Source of the DNA: Pseudoxanthobacter soli DSM 19599
GTDB taxonomy: Bacteria > Pseudomonadota > Alphaproteobacteria > Rhizobiales > Segnochrobactraceae
Assembly (NCBI RefSeq): GCF_900148505.1
Contig: NZ_FRXO01000001.1
Location: 434,001 to 498,000, forward strand
Direction: 5' to 3'
DNA: 64,000 nt
Positions 9,563 through 18,068 of the stretch are shown one piece after another. The notes under the pieces were generated by a model. It saw only the letters and a list, made by a program, of their open reading frames with translations. It did no database searches and had not been told where the DNA came from. Every line of letters begins with the position of its first letter. Positions within the stretch are counted from its first letter, which is position 1. The translations under genes were made by a program, and so were the position numbers.

Positions 9563-10177
9563 TTGCTGCCTTATGCCCTGCTGGTCATGGCCTCCGACAT
9601 CGCCGGCGCCGCCTTCATCCTGCCCCTGATCGTTCTGGCCGCCGCCGGCATGAGCGGAGCGCCCTCGCTGGCGCGGGCGTGGCTTCTCGCGGTCGGTTCC
9701 GCTCTCGGGGCGACGCTGCTGGCCAAGCTCGTCGTGATTCCCTGCGGCCATCTCGTGCCAGGGCTGACGCTGCGCAGTCCGAGCGGCCATGCGGCAGGGG
9801 CGACGGCCGTCTATCTCGGGCTCGCGGTGCTCGTCTGGCGCAGCCGCGCGATGCTCGCCCTCCGCGCGCTCTTTGTCGCCCTGATGGCCGGTCTGTGCGC
9901 GCTCGTGTTCGTTTCGCGCGTCGCTTTGCGCGCTCACACAATAGAAGAAGTCGTCCTTGGCGCGGCGATCGGCGCGATCGCGCCTCTCGTGCTGCTGCGG
10001 GTGCCCAGATCCATGCCGGAGCGCCCATGGCGATGGCTGGTGCTGGTGCCGGCGATCCTGCTGCTGCTGGCCGCCTCCGAACTCGCCTATCCGGTGCGGT
10101 ACTCGCCCGAGGGCATTCTCACCCGGTTTGCGAAGCAGTGGGCCACCGACCTCGGCGCCTGCGGCTTCGGAGGGTAG
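9563..10177 (+). CDS. PAP2 superfamily phosphatase-like membrane protein
   Basis: This 204-residue, multi-helix membrane protein contains two of the three PAP2 phosphatase motifs: SPSGH (second motif), then SRVALRAHTIEEVV (third motif, with Glu for the usual Asp). The first motif (K-x6-RP) is weak: KLVVIPC is followed by GH, not RP. Dephosphorylation of a lipid or prenyl phosphate is therefore possible but not certain. The frame stays open far upstream, antisense to plsY. A TTG at 9563 with GGGAGAG 7 nt upstream is the best start, and the ATG at 9587 is the alternative. It is a single gene upstream of the tRNA. Confidence 0.72.
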   Translation: MLPYALLVMASDIAGAAFILPLIVLAAAGMSGAPSLARAWLLAVGSALGATLLAKLVVIPCGHLVPGLTLRSPSGHAAGATAVYLGLAVLVWRSRAMLALRALFVALMAGLCALVFVSRVALRAHTIEEVVLGAAIGAIAPLVLLRVPRSMPERPWRWLVLVPAILLLLAASELAYPVRYSPEGILTRFAKQWATDLGACGFGG

Positions 10178-10372
10178 GCGACGAGGGCGAAGCGCCGACT
10201 GCCGGCCGTGCCCTCGCGCCAATCGGTGGACAGGTGCGCTCTCTTGCAGAGCGCTGCTTGACACGTCAAAGGCGCCCCCCTTATATCCCGCCTCATTCGC
10301 CGCACACGACGTGCGGACGGAGATGAACGTCATGAGGCTGCTGTTTCGGCCCTGATGTTCGTGAAATGGCTG

Positions 10373-10447
10373 GGGCGATTAGCTCAGCGGTAGAGCACTG
10401 CCTTCACACGGCAGGTGTCGCAGGTTCGATCCCTGCATCGCCCACCA
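10373..10447 (+). tRNA. tRNA-Val (anticodon CAC), CCA encoded
   Basis: The sequence folds as a full cloverleaf. It has a 7-bp acceptor (GGGCGAT / ATCGCCC), a D arm GCTC-AGCGGTA-GAGC, an anticodon arm CTGCC-TTCACAC-GGCAG with CAC in the loop, a T arm GCAGG-TTCGATC-CCTGC, and an encoded CCA. CAC reads the Val codon GUG. Confidence 0.97.
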
Positions 10448-10597
10448 TTCTCTTCAATGACTTAGCGACAATTTAGGCAGCGCTTGCCGGTGCGAACGTA
10501 CCGGTCGCGCGTCGTGCGGTCCCGCATGGTCCGTTCCGACGCAACCCTTTCTTCCTCCGTGCGTTTCAGACGCATCGACACCGGACGGAGAGAAGAC

Positions 10598-10849
10598 ATG
10601 GAAGACGCTGGAATTGGCTGGATTGCCGCGATCATCATCGGCGGCCTGGCGGGCTGGATCGCTTCGAACTTCATGCGCAGCGATACTGGCGTCATTACCA
10701 ACATCATCCTCGGCATCATCGGTGCGGCGGTCGCGAGCTTCCTGTTCGGCCTGATCGGCGTTTCGTTCGGCGGCTGGCTCGGCTACCTGATCGCGGGCTT
10801 CATCGGCGCCTGCATCCTGATCTTCCTCGGAAGGCTGATCCGCCGCTGA
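10598..10849 (+). CDS. GlsB/YeaQ/YmgE family stress-response membrane protein
   Basis: This 83-residue protein is almost entirely hydrophobic and Gly-rich, with three membrane segments (about 6-24, 30-53 and 57-80). The GWIA...GIIGA pattern is typical of the transglycosylase-associated YeaQ/GlsB family, small inner-membrane proteins linked to stress responses with unknown biochemistry. GGAG lies 8 nt before the ATG. A GC-rich hairpin follows, and cspA lies beyond it. Confidence 0.88.
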   Translation: MEDAGIGWIAAIIIGGLAGWIASNFMRSDTGVITNIILGIIGAAVASFLFGLIGVSFGGWLGYLIAGFIGACILIFLGRLIRR

Positions 10850-10878
10850 GGCACTTTCCAACCTGCCGATATCCGAGC

Positions 10879-10909
10879 GGCCCGGGTCTGCGCGCGCAAC
10901 CCGGGCCGT
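10879..10909 (+). terminator. Hairpin terminator after the YeaQ-family gene
   Basis: A 10-bp perfect inverted repeat, CGGCCCGGGT / ACCCGGGCCG, encloses an 11-nt loop and is followed by ttccgtatctt. It lies 30 nt after the stop. The T-run is poor, but the position fits. Confidence 0.55.
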
Positions 10910-10971
10910 TCCGTATCTTGCTGATCCTGCAGGCCGTTTGGAGTTTCGGAAAATAAATCCAGCCCTTCGCC

Positions 10972-11000
10972 TTGTGAGGAACACATTTCAGAGCTATCTC
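10972..11000 (+). promoter_or_regulatory. Candidate promoter for the cold-shock gene
   Basis: TTGTGA and TATCTC are separated by 17 nt. Initiation here would give a ~140-nt leader before cspA, in line with the long leaders of cold-shock mRNAs. A 7-bp inverted repeat (TTCAGAG / CTCTGAA, 10987-11006) overlaps the -10 and could be an operator or a leader hairpin. This was found by eye only. Confidence 0.4.
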
Positions 11001-11144
11001 TCTGAACATCGATCTTGCTGTTGAACGTTGTTCCCGCGCCACCGGCGCTTCTGGTCATCTTCCCCTTCAAAATCGATCTGAACAGGCGTGCGGTTTGATT
11101 ACTGCGCGCTCACTATAACTATGACCGATCAAGAGGAGAGTGTC

Positions 11145-11354
11145 ATGACCGTTGGAACCGTAAAGTTCTTCAACACCACCAAGGGTTTTGGCTTCATTCA
11201 GCCTGAAGACGGCTCCAAGGATGTGTTCGTTCACATCTCCGCCGTCGAGCGTTCGGGGCTCTACAGCCTGAACGAAGGCCAGAAGGTGAGCTTCGACGTG
11301 GTGGCCGACCGCCGTACCGGCAAGGCCGCCGCCGAGAACCTGCGCGCCGAGTGA
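11145..11354 (+). CDS. cspA: Cold-shock protein (CSD family)
   Basis: This 69-residue OB-fold protein binds single-stranded RNA and DNA and acts as an RNA chaperone. Both RNA-binding motifs are present: KGFGFIQ (RNP1, about 13-19) and VFVHIS (RNP2, about 27-32). Length is normal for the family. GAGGAG lies 6 nt before the ATG. The gene is monocistronic, with a long leader and a clear downstream terminator. The gene symbol is generic, since several paralogues are usual. Confidence 0.95.
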   Translation: MTVGTVKFFNTTKGFGFIQPEDGSKDVFVHISAVERSGLYSLNEGQKVSFDVVADRRTGKAAAENLRAE

Positions 11355-11633
11355 CGCCACACCCTCGAGCCTGACGCTTCGTCGGGCCGGGATGGATGTC
11401 CGCCGCAAACAGATCAGGTCCTTCTGATCGCTGACCACGGATGTACTGGCAGCAATCATCGAGGGACCGGAGAGAAGGTCGGGCTTGCCCGGCCTTTTTT
11501 GCGTTTGGAGGCTGTCTTTAGGAGGCAGTCGGGACGAGGCAGTCGTGTTCGGGAATGCCGCGGCACGGCCCGCGCAGGCTTCCGGGCAGGACCGGCTTCC
11601 GGCAGGGCAGGACCATGCCGGAGTGCCGATGGC
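11355..11633. other. Intergenic region between cspA and the repeat copy
   Basis: No gene was recognised in these ~280 nt. The only clear structure is the terminator at 11475-11500. The right end abuts a degenerate copy of the window's dispersed palindromic repeat. Confidence 0.5.
11475..11500 (+). terminator. Rho-independent terminator downstream of cspA
   Basis: A stem AAGGTCGGGC / GCCCGGCCTT (one T-G pair) with a tight loop is followed by an uninterrupted T run. This is the strongest intrinsic terminator in the window. It lies ~120 nt after the cspA stop on the same strand. Confidence 0.85.
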
Positions 11634-11748
11634 CTGAGGTATCCTGTTCAGATCGCGCCGATCCGAGGACAGGGAGCGGGTCAAAGCCCCAAATCAGGAG
11701 CGACTCCCTGCCGGTCGGATGAAGCCATCCGATCGGAAGACGCTTCAG
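11634..11748 (-). repeat. Dispersed palindromic repeat, degenerate copy A
   Basis: This ~115-bp sequence aligns along its whole length with the copies at 40462, 51879 and 59741, including the gttcagatcg block, the tcaggagcga block and the ccatccgatcggaa block near the right end. It is the most diverged copy. The terminal CTTCAG (CTCTAG in the consensus) carries the TGA stop of the adjacent minus-strand MFS gene. Confidence 0.7.
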
Positions 11749-13232
11749 TGGCCGACGTCCTCCAGGTTCACGCCCTTGGTCTCGATCCGGAAAAGCCACG
11801 TCACCACGGCGCCGATCAGCGAGGTGACGACGAGGCCGGCGAGCAGGGCGTTGGTGCCGATATCGGCGAGCAGGATCGGAAACAGGAACGCGGTCAGCAC
11901 GGCGCCGATCTTGCCGAAGCCGGCAGCGAAGCCCGCCCCGAGGCCACGGATGTGGGTCGGAAAGACTTCCCCTGCGATCAGGTAGGTCTGTGCGTTCGGA
12001 CCGATGTTTGTCATGAAGTTGAACAGCATGAAGCCCGCGAAGATCAGCGTGATCTGGATGCTGCCGCTGTAGTCGTTCGACAGCGCCGCGATGCCGAGGC
12101 CGACGGCGCAACCGATGAACCCGACGACCTGGAGCGGAATTCGGCCGACCTTGTCCGCGAGCACCACCGCGCCGATGATGCCGACGAGCAGCATCACGTC
12201 GATCACCGCCGACGCGCGCGTCGCCGGGATCGCGGCCTGGATCACCTGCCCGATGGTGTGGGCATGGGGGGAGGCCTGATTGCCAAGCAGGACGGCAAGC
12301 ACGGTCGGCGTGAAGATGCCGATGCCGTAGGTGCCGAGATCCTGCAGGAACCACGGCACGGAGGCGAGGATGGTCGCCCGCAGGTTCCGCGGCTTGAAGA
12401 GATCGGCCGGGCTGTGCCGGACCTCATGGGACACGGCACGTTCGGGGCGGCGGAGCTTCACCCGCCCGGGATAGGCCGGTACGCGCTGCAACAGCCGGCC
12501 GGCATGGGTCTCGGCTTCTTCCACGCGGCCGCGCGCCATCAGCCATTGCGGGCTCTCGGTGACGAACAGGCGCGCGATGACGACGATGAGCGCGGGCGGA
12601 ATCACGCAGGCGAACATCACGCGCCAAGCGTCTGGACCGGGTGCCGTCACCAGCACGCCGTAGCCGATGATCGTTCCCGCGAGCGCACCGACGGCCTGGA
12701 AGCCGAAGGCGGACAGCACCATCCGCCCGCGCACACGGCTCGGGATCGTCTCCGAGATGATGATGTGGGCGGTCGGATAGTCGCAGCCGAGCGCGATGCC
12801 GATTCCGAACAGCCAGATGACCAGCAGCGTGAAGCTCGAAGACGTCACCAGAAGCGCGAGGAAGGCGACGAACATCGCCATTTCCAGCACGAACACCGAC
12901 TTGCGGCCGAAATGGTCGCAAAGCCGGCCGAACACCAGCGCGCCGACGAGGATGCCCGCGAGCGTCGCCGCGCCGACGAGGCCGTGCTGGAGCGCGCTCA
13001 TGTTGAAGGCGAGCGAGATCAGCGGCATCGCCACGCCGGTCATGAAGACGACCGCGCCTTCGAAGAACTTTCCCGCTGCCGCAAGCCACCAGATGCGCCA
13101 CTGCATCCGCGTCATCGGCGTCATCGCCAACCGGGTGCCGTTCGCCCACACCGGCGTTTCGTCGAGATATTCCTGAAGGGTGCGGCCTTCCAGGAATCCG
13201 GGCGATTGATCTGCCGTCGAAGTTGCCGTCAT
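11745..13232 (-). CDS. MFS transporter, metabolite:H+ symporter type
   Basis: This ~495-residue protein has about 12 membrane segments. It carries two MFS loop motifs, GRLCDHFGRKSVF between helices 2 and 3 and ADKVGRIPLQ in the second half. The long central cytoplasmic loop (VKLRRPERAVSHEVRH) resembles sugar-porter or aromatic-acid/metabolite symporters, but the substrate cannot be assigned. The frame is open to an ATG at 13289, but that start lacks an SD; the ATG at 13232, which follows GGGGAAGCGGA, is preferred. The stop codon lies inside repeat copy A. Confidence 0.9.
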   Translation of the reverse strand: MTATSTADQSPGFLEGRTLQEYLDETPVWANGTRLAMTPMTRMQWRIWWLAAAGKFFEGAVVFMTGVAMPLISLAFNMSALQHGLVGAATLAGILVGALVFGRLCDHFGRKSVFVLEMAMFVAFLALLVTSSSFTLLVIWLFGIGIALGCDYPTAHIIISETIPSRVRGRMVLSAFGFQAVGALAGTIIGYGVLVTAPGPDAWRVMFACVIPPALIVVIARLFVTESPQWLMARGRVEEAETHAGRLLQRVPAYPGRVKLRRPERAVSHEVRHSPADLFKPRNLRATILASVPWFLQDLGTYGIGIFTPTVLAVLLGNQASPHAHTIGQVIQAAIPATRASAVIDVMLLVGIIGAVVLADKVGRIPLQVVGFIGCAVGLGIAALSNDYSGSIQITLIFAGFMLFNFMTNIGPNAQTYLIAGEVFPTHIRGLGAGFAAGFGKIGAVLTAFLFPILLADIGTNALLAGLVVTSLIGAVVTWLFRIETKGVNLEDVGH

Positions 13233-13432
13233 TCCGCTTCCCCAAGCCAAACCCCAGCGTGCCATCGCAGATGACCGCTGCGGTTTCATGACATGCTAGG
13301 CGGCAGCCCACAGGAAAGCGCGGCGCTCGCCCCCGCCGTGCCCCGGTTTTCTGCCATCAGCGACAACGTGGCACGGGCCCTTGTCCGACGCGGCGCGCGG
13401 TGTCGCGGGATGTCTGCCTGGCGGCAGCGGCT
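13233..13432. other. Divergent promoter region without a gene
   Basis: No gene was recognised between the MFS gene and the methyltransferase operon. It should hold the promoter of the MFS gene. The plus-strand promoter candidate begins at 13433. Confidence 0.45.
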
Positions 13433-13461
13433 TTGACGAACGGCGGGCGCCAACCTATTGT
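13433..13461 (+). promoter_or_regulatory. Candidate sigma-70-type promoter of the methyltransferase operon
   Basis: TTGACG and TATTGT are separated by exactly 17 nt, ~115 nt upstream of the first methyltransferase ATG. It is one of the best -35/-10 matches in the window, found by eye. Confidence 0.5.
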
Positions 13462-13576
13462 CCGGCTTCATACGCGCAGGAGGCACCAGCCGCCGGTTGC
13501 GCCACCTCGTCTCACGTCGGCCGACGTTCCGGCGTCGACGGACGACCCTTCACCGACAGACTTGCCGCGAGTGCCC

Positions 13577-14065
13577 ATGAGCCGCCTCGATGCCTTCATC
13601 GCCCGCCTTCATGCCCAGAAGGCGCTTCTCGAATATGTCGCCGCGCGCATCGCGGACGTGCCCGGGCCGGTGCTCGAACTCGGGCTCGGCAACGGCCGCA
13701 CGTTCGATCACCTGCGCGAGATTCTGCCCGGCCGCGAGATCTTCGTGTTCGACCGCGCCGTTTCCGCGCATCCCGCGTCGATTCCCGACGGCGAGCACAT
13801 GATCGTCGGCGACATCCGCGAGACGCTGGCCTATTGCGCGCCGCGCGTCGGCAGCCCGGCGGCCTTCATCCACTGCGATCTCGGCACCGGCGATCCGACC
13901 TCGGATCTGGCCCGTTCGGACTGGCTGGCGCCGCTGATTCACGCCCGCACCGCATCTGGCGGCTATGTCGCGACGGGCGTGAAGCTCGACATGCCCGACT
14001 TCGAGACCCTGCCGATGCCCCCGGGCCTGGAAGCCTCGCGCTACAGCATCCTGCGCAAGCGCTGA
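13577..14065 (+). CDS. Small class I SAM-dependent methyltransferase, paralogue 1
   Basis: This 162-residue protein has a SAM-binding motif I, VLELGLGNGRTFDHL (about 31-45), an acidic residue after strand 2 (IFVFDRA) and an Asp-containing motif near HCDLGTGD. It is shorter than most methyltransferases and resembles the compact Methyltransf_17-type family, an assignment from memory. The substrate is unknown. It is the first of two tandem paralogues, 11 nt apart, followed by an aminotransferase. The start is chosen by alignment with the paralogue, which begins with the same MSRLD. Confidence 0.8.
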   Translation: MSRLDAFIARLHAQKALLEYVAARIADVPGPVLELGLGNGRTFDHLREILPGREIFVFDRAVSAHPASIPDGEHMIVGDIRETLAYCAPRVGSPAAFIHCDLGTGDPTSDLARSDWLAPLIHARTASGGYVATGVKLDMPDFETLPMPPGLEASRYSILRKR

Positions 14066-14076
14066 GGCGACGGGAC

Positions 14077-14571
14077 ATGAGCCGTCTCGACAGCTTCATC
14101 CGGCGGCTGACTGCGCAGAAAATCCTGATCGAGCACGCAGTCGGCCTGATCGCGGACGTGCCCGGGCCGATCCTCGAACTCGGCCTCGGCGTCGCCCGCA
14201 CCTACGATCACATGCGCTCGCTCGCGCCGGAGCGGGAGATCTTCGCGTTCGACAATGTCATCGTCGCGCCGATCGATCTTCTGCCGGATGCCCACCATTT
14301 CATCCTCGGCGAAATTCGCGAGACGCTGGCCTTTTGCGGCCCCCGCGTCGGGGCGAAAGCCGCGCTGATGCACAACGACATCGGCTCGGGCGACGAGATC
14401 CACAACGCCGCGACGCGGGCCTGGCTGGCGCCGCTGGTGCCGCCGGCGATGGCGCCGGGCGGCGTGGTGGTGACGAGCTTCGAGATGGACCTGCCGGGTT
14501 ATTCCAAGCTACCGGTGCCGCCGGAAATCGGCCGCAACCGCTATCACATCTACCGGGCGCCGCGCGGCTGA
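14077..14571 (+). CDS. Small class I SAM-dependent methyltransferase, paralogue 2
   Basis: This 164-residue protein is collinear with its upstream neighbour without gaps over most of its length, and roughly half the residues are identical by eye. Shared blocks include MSRLD, IADVPGP, LELGLG, REIF and IRETLA. Motif I here is LELGLGVARTYDHM: the third Gly of the GxGxG loop is replaced, which could alter SAM binding. It is probably a tandem duplication followed by divergence. The 11-nt spacing implies cotranscription. Confidence 0.78.
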   Translation: MSRLDSFIRRLTAQKILIEHAVGLIADVPGPILELGLGVARTYDHMRSLAPEREIFAFDNVIVAPIDLLPDAHHFILGEIRETLAFCGPRVGAKAALMHNDIGSGDEIHNAATRAWLAPLVPPAMAPGGVVVTSFEMDLPGYSKLPVPPEIGRNRYHIYRAPRG

Positions 14572-14605
14572 GCCGACGGCCCGCACCGAATCGTCGAGAT
14601 CAGCC

Positions 14606-15796
14606 ATGACCGCAGAACCGCGCCCCGCTCCCGACTTCGCCGCCGAACTTTCCACGCTCGCCCGCAGCACCCCCAACAGCGGCATCGTGGACATCATGAA
14701 CTACGGGCGGGCGAAGGAAGGGCTGGTCCGGCTCTGGGTGGGCGAGGGCGAACTGCCGACGCCGTCCTTCATCACCGAGGCCGCGAGCCGCGGAATGGCT
14801 GCCGGCGAGACCTTCTACACCTATCAGCACGGGCTACCGGAACTGCGGCGCGCGATCGCCGACTATCACGAGCGGATGTTCGGCCGCCCGTTCTCCGAGG
14901 ACCGGTTCTTCGTCACCACCGGCGGCATGCACGCGCTCGACATCGCGGTGAAGCTGATCACCGAGCCGGGCGACGAGGTCATCGTGCCATCGCCGACATG
15001 GCCGAACGTTCCAGCGGCGGTCACCGTCAACCGCGCCGTGCCGGTTTCCGTGCCGATCGACTACCGCGACCGCCGCTGGGTGCTGGACATCGACCGGCTT
15101 GCGGCCGCCATCGGGCCGAAGACGCGGGCGATCGCGCTCAACAGTCCGGCCAACCCCACGGGCTGGACGGCAGATCTCGACACGCTGAAGGCGGTTCTGG
15201 CGCTCGCGCGCGAGCACGGCCTGTGGATTCTGGCCGACGAGGTCTATGGACGGTTTTCGTTCAAGGGCGAGATGGCGCCGTCGTTCCACGAGATCGCCGA
15301 CGACGCCGACCGCATCCTGTGGATCAACACCTTTTCGAAGAACTGGGCGATGACCGGCTGGCGCCTCGGCTGGATCGAGGCGCCGCCGGCGTTCGCGCAG
15401 GCCATCGAGAACTTCGTGCAATATTCGACGTCCGGCATCCCAGGCTTCCTCCAGCGCGGGGCGCTCGCTGCCATCGAGCGCGGTGATGGCTTCATCGCCT
15501 ACCAGAACGAGCGGGTGCGGCAGGCGCTGGCGATCATGAACCAGGCCCTCGCCGGCGCGAACCGCATCAGCTATGCCGAGCCTGACGGCGCCTTCTACCT
15601 GTTCCTGTCGGTCGAGGGCTTCGCCGACAGCCGCGCGCTGGCGTTCCGGCTGATCGACGAGGCCGGCGTCGGCCTCGCACCGGGCGGCGCGTTCGGGCCG
15701 GGTGGAGAAGGCTTCCTGCGGCTTTGCCTCGCGCGGAGCGAGGCGCAGATCCGCGAGGGCGCCTCGCGGCTGCACGACTGGCTGCTGCGGCTCTGA
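14606..15796 (+). CDS. PLP-dependent aminotransferase, class I/II
   Basis: This 396-residue fold-type I aminotransferase shows the phosphate and ring contacts expected of the family: GGMHALDIA, NSPANPTGW, an Asp-containing LADEVYGRFSF, and the Schiff-base Lys in TFSKNWAMTGWRLGW. The C-terminal Arg binding the substrate carboxylate is in FLRLCLARS. It resembles aspartate/aromatic-type enzymes, but the exact substrate is not assignable. It lies 34 nt after the methyltransferase pair, probably in the same transcript, and converges with the glutamine amidotransferase gene. Confidence 0.9.
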   Translation: MTAEPRPAPDFAAELSTLARSTPNSGIVDIMNYGRAKEGLVRLWVGEGELPTPSFITEAASRGMAAGETFYTYQHGLPELRRAIADYHERMFGRPFSEDRFFVTTGGMHALDIAVKLITEPGDEVIVPSPTWPNVPAAVTVNRAVPVSVPIDYRDRRWVLDIDRLAAAIGPKTRAIALNSPANPTGWTADLDTLKAVLALAREHGLWILADEVYGRFSFKGEMAPSFHEIADDADRILWINTFSKNWAMTGWRLGWIEAPPAFAQAIENFVQYSTSGIPGFLQRGALAAIERGDGFIAYQNERVRQALAIMNQALAGANRISYAEPDGAFYLFLSVEGFADSRALAFRLIDEAGVGLAPGGAFGPGGEGFLRLCLARSEAQIREGASRLHDWLLRL

Positions 15797-15827
15797 TCCC
15801 GACGCGGCGATCCTGATGTTGTGATCC

Positions 15828-15854
15828 TGATCCGGGCCGGGCGGCGCCGGATCA
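15828..15854. terminator. Inverted repeat between convergent genes
   Basis: An 8-bp inverted repeat TGATCCGG / CCGGATCA with an 11-nt spacer overlaps the stop of the minus-strand amidotransferase gene. It follows the plus-strand aminotransferase by ~30 nt. It could act as a bidirectional terminator, though no T run is present. Confidence 0.35.
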
Positions 15855-16616
15855 CGCGGCGGCGGTCTTTTCCGGCTTGCGCGGAGCGGCCTCCGTTTCG
15901 CCGCGCACGATCCGGGCGAAGCGGGTCAGCACCGTGGCCGCGACCGGGGTCGGCGCGATAGCCGCGCGCTGCGCGTCGGGATCGACGCCGAAGGCGACGA
16001 GGTCGTCGCGCACGAGGTCGAGGGTGAGGCGTGTGCCTTCGGCGGTGAACTCGGGATGGAACTGCACGCCCCATGCCGTCGGCGCGAACCGCAGGCCGTG
16101 GATGCCGGTGGGGTTGACCGCCAGCACCTCCGATCCGGCCGGCGGCACGAGCACGCTCTGGAAATGCGCGGCCTGGGCGAGGAAGCGTTCCGGCAGGCCG
16201 CTGAACAGCGCGTCCGACGTGGCAGTCGCCATCCGCTCGATCTCCACCGTGCCATATTCCGGCGCGCCGTCGATCGGCGCCACGACGCCGCCGAGGGCAT
16301 GGGCGATGAGCTGGTGGCCGAAGCAGATGCCGAGGGTCGGCACCTCCGCCGCGATCGCCCGGCGACAATAGTCCGCCGCCGTCGCGATCCACGGGTCGGG
16401 ATCGGCCACCATCGAGGCCGAGCCGGAAATCACGAGACCGCCGATCTCCTCGACCGGCGGCGGCGCTTCGCCCTTGCCGATGCGCACGATCACGGTGCCT
16501 TCGGCCTCGAAGCCGGCGGCGGCGCCGATCAGCGGCCCGACTTCGCCGCAGCACGCGAAGAAGGTCGGTGCGGTTTCGGATACGACTTCACATTCCAGAA
16601 TCAGCAAAGGCTTCAC
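15852..16616 (-). CDS. Class I glutamine amidotransferase domain protein
   Basis: This 254-residue protein has the class I GATase nucleophile elbow GICFGHQLIAH (Cys about residue 98) and the catalytic His in GVQFHPEFT (about 185). No synthase domain is fused to it. The gene follows a glutamine-synthetase-like gene by 54 nt on the same strand, an arrangement often seen in polyamine/gamma-glutamyl catabolic clusters, where such a protein could hydrolyse gamma-glutamyl or glutamine amide bonds. That role is inferred from context. Confidence 0.85.
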   Translation of the reverse strand: MKPLLILECEVVSETAPTFFACCGEVGPLIGAAAGFEAEGTVIVRIGKGEAPPPVEEIGGLVISGSASMVADPDPWIATAADYCRRAIAAEVPTLGICFGHQLIAHALGGVVAPIDGAPEYGTVEIERMATATSDALFSGLPERFLAQAAHFQSVLVPPAGSEVLAVNPTGIHGLRFAPTAWGVQFHPEFTAEGTRLTLDLVRDDLVAFGVDPDAQRAAIAPTPVAATVLTRFARIVRGETEAAPRKPEKTAAA

Positions 16617-16670
16617 GGCGATTGTTCCTGCACCGCGTGAACGGGATGGGGCGACCGGCGACGCGACCGG

Positions 16671-18068
16671 TCACGTGCCGATGAAATAGCGCCGCCACTC
16701 GAAATCGGTGATGTGGCTGGCGAGCCACTTGTCGAAGGCCTCGATCTCGAAGGCGCGGCTGGCGACATAGTGGCGCTGGAATGCCGCGCCGAATATGCGC
16801 TCGATGAAGGCCGAGCCGGCGAAGGCGTCGATCGAGGCCTGCAGCGAATGCGGCAGCCGCTCGTGCAGCGCGGGATCGGGCGAGCCCGGCGTCGGCGCGA
16901 TCGGGGCTATACCGGCCTCGATGCCGTCGAGGCCCGCGGCGAGGATCGCGGCCATCGTCAGGTACGGATTGATGTCGGAACCGGGCACGCGATGCTCGAA
17001 GCGGGCAGCGCCGGCCGAGGGCGTGGTGATCGCCCGGATGGCCGCCATGCGGTTCTCGTAGCCCCAGGAGACATCCTCCGGCGACCACGCCGAGCGGTCG
17101 ATGCGGCGGTAGGAATTGACGGTCGGGCGGAAGAACAGGTGGCTTTCACGCATGTTGCCGAGCAGGCCGGCGAGGAAATGGCCGGCGGTTTCGGAAATCT
17201 CGCGGCCCGGGCCGGCGAAGATGTTGGCGCCGTTGCGCCACAGGCTGATGTGGTGGTGTGCGCCGCAGGCGCTTTCCTTGCCCGGCGGCTGGAAGCGGGC
17301 CATGAACGTGGCGACGAGGCCGCGCTCGGCGGCGAACTCGCGGATGTGCAGCTTGACGCGGGCGGCATCGTCGGCCGCTTCCAGCGGTGACTTCGGCGGC
17401 AGCGCCACCTCGTACATGCCGTAGCCGTATTCGGTCGTCACCGCCGGCAGCACGATGCCGAGGCTCGACAGCCGCGCCATCAGCTCCATCATGAAGGCCT
17501 GATAGTCGCCCGAATGCAGGATGTCGAAATTGACGAGCGAGTGGCCCCACGGCTTCAGCTCGCGGTAGCGGCCGGCGTTCATCTTGTCGATATCGGCGTG
17601 GAACAGGCCGAACTCGAACTCCAGCGCGCACTTGACCGAGTAGCCCATCGCGGCGGCGCGCGCTTCCTGCGCGGCGAGAATGCCGCGCATGTCGACCGGG
17701 CTCTCCGAGCCGTCGAGCAGGAAGGAGTTGCAGATCACCGAAGCGACCTTGGGGTTCCAGCCGTGGACGCGGATCGAGGCGGGATCGGCGAGCGCCTGGA
17801 TGTTGGCATAGCCGGTGTCGGCGCTGGCGAGATCGGTCTTGAAGGCGGTGTCGCCGTTCGGCTCGCCGTCGGCGTGGGCGGTGGACAGCAGGATCGCGCA
17901 CAGCGCCTCGCCCTCGGGGGCGAACTTCAACGGGCCGAGCTTGGTACGCAGGTTGCCGGCGATGTCGGGGTTGTGGGTGAGCAGGAACTCGACCCCGGCC
18001 TCCTCGAGCTTGCGTTGCGCGGCTTCCAGGGCGGGCCTTCTCTCGGCGGCGAGGGTCGTGATGTCCAT
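16671..18068 (-). CDS. Glutamine synthetase family protein (gamma-glutamyl-amine ligase type), copy 1
   Basis: This ~465-residue protein is a divergent member of the glutamine synthetase superfamily. The ATP and metal segments are recognisable: ALEFEFGLF, the CGAHHHISLW block (glutamate/metal His) and RFEHRVPGSDINPYLTMAA near residue 375. Divergence from GlnA, and the amidotransferase just downstream, suggest ligation of glutamate to an amine such as putrescine or ethanolamine. This is inference. The frame is open far upstream, but the ATG at 18068 begins the aligned domain and GGAAC precedes it. A second, different member lies at 27552-28955. Confidence 0.88.
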   Translation of the reverse strand: MDITTLAAERRPALEAAQRKLEEAGVEFLLTHNPDIAGNLRTKLGPLKFAPEGEALCAILLSTAHADGEPNGDTAFKTDLASADTGYANIQALADPASIRVHGWNPKVASVICNSFLLDGSESPVDMRGILAAQEARAAAMGYSVKCALEFEFGLFHADIDKMNAGRYRELKPWGHSLVNFDILHSGDYQAFMMELMARLSSLGIVLPAVTTEYGYGMYEVALPPKSPLEAADDAARVKLHIREFAAERGLVATFMARFQPPGKESACGAHHHISLWRNGANIFAGPGREISETAGHFLAGLLGNMRESHLFFRPTVNSYRRIDRSAWSPEDVSWGYENRMAAIRAITTPSAGAARFEHRVPGSDINPYLTMAAILAAGLDGIEAGIAPIAPTPGSPDPALHERLPHSLQASIDAFAGSAFIERIFGAAFQRHYVASRAFEIEAFDKWLASHITDFEWRRYFIGT

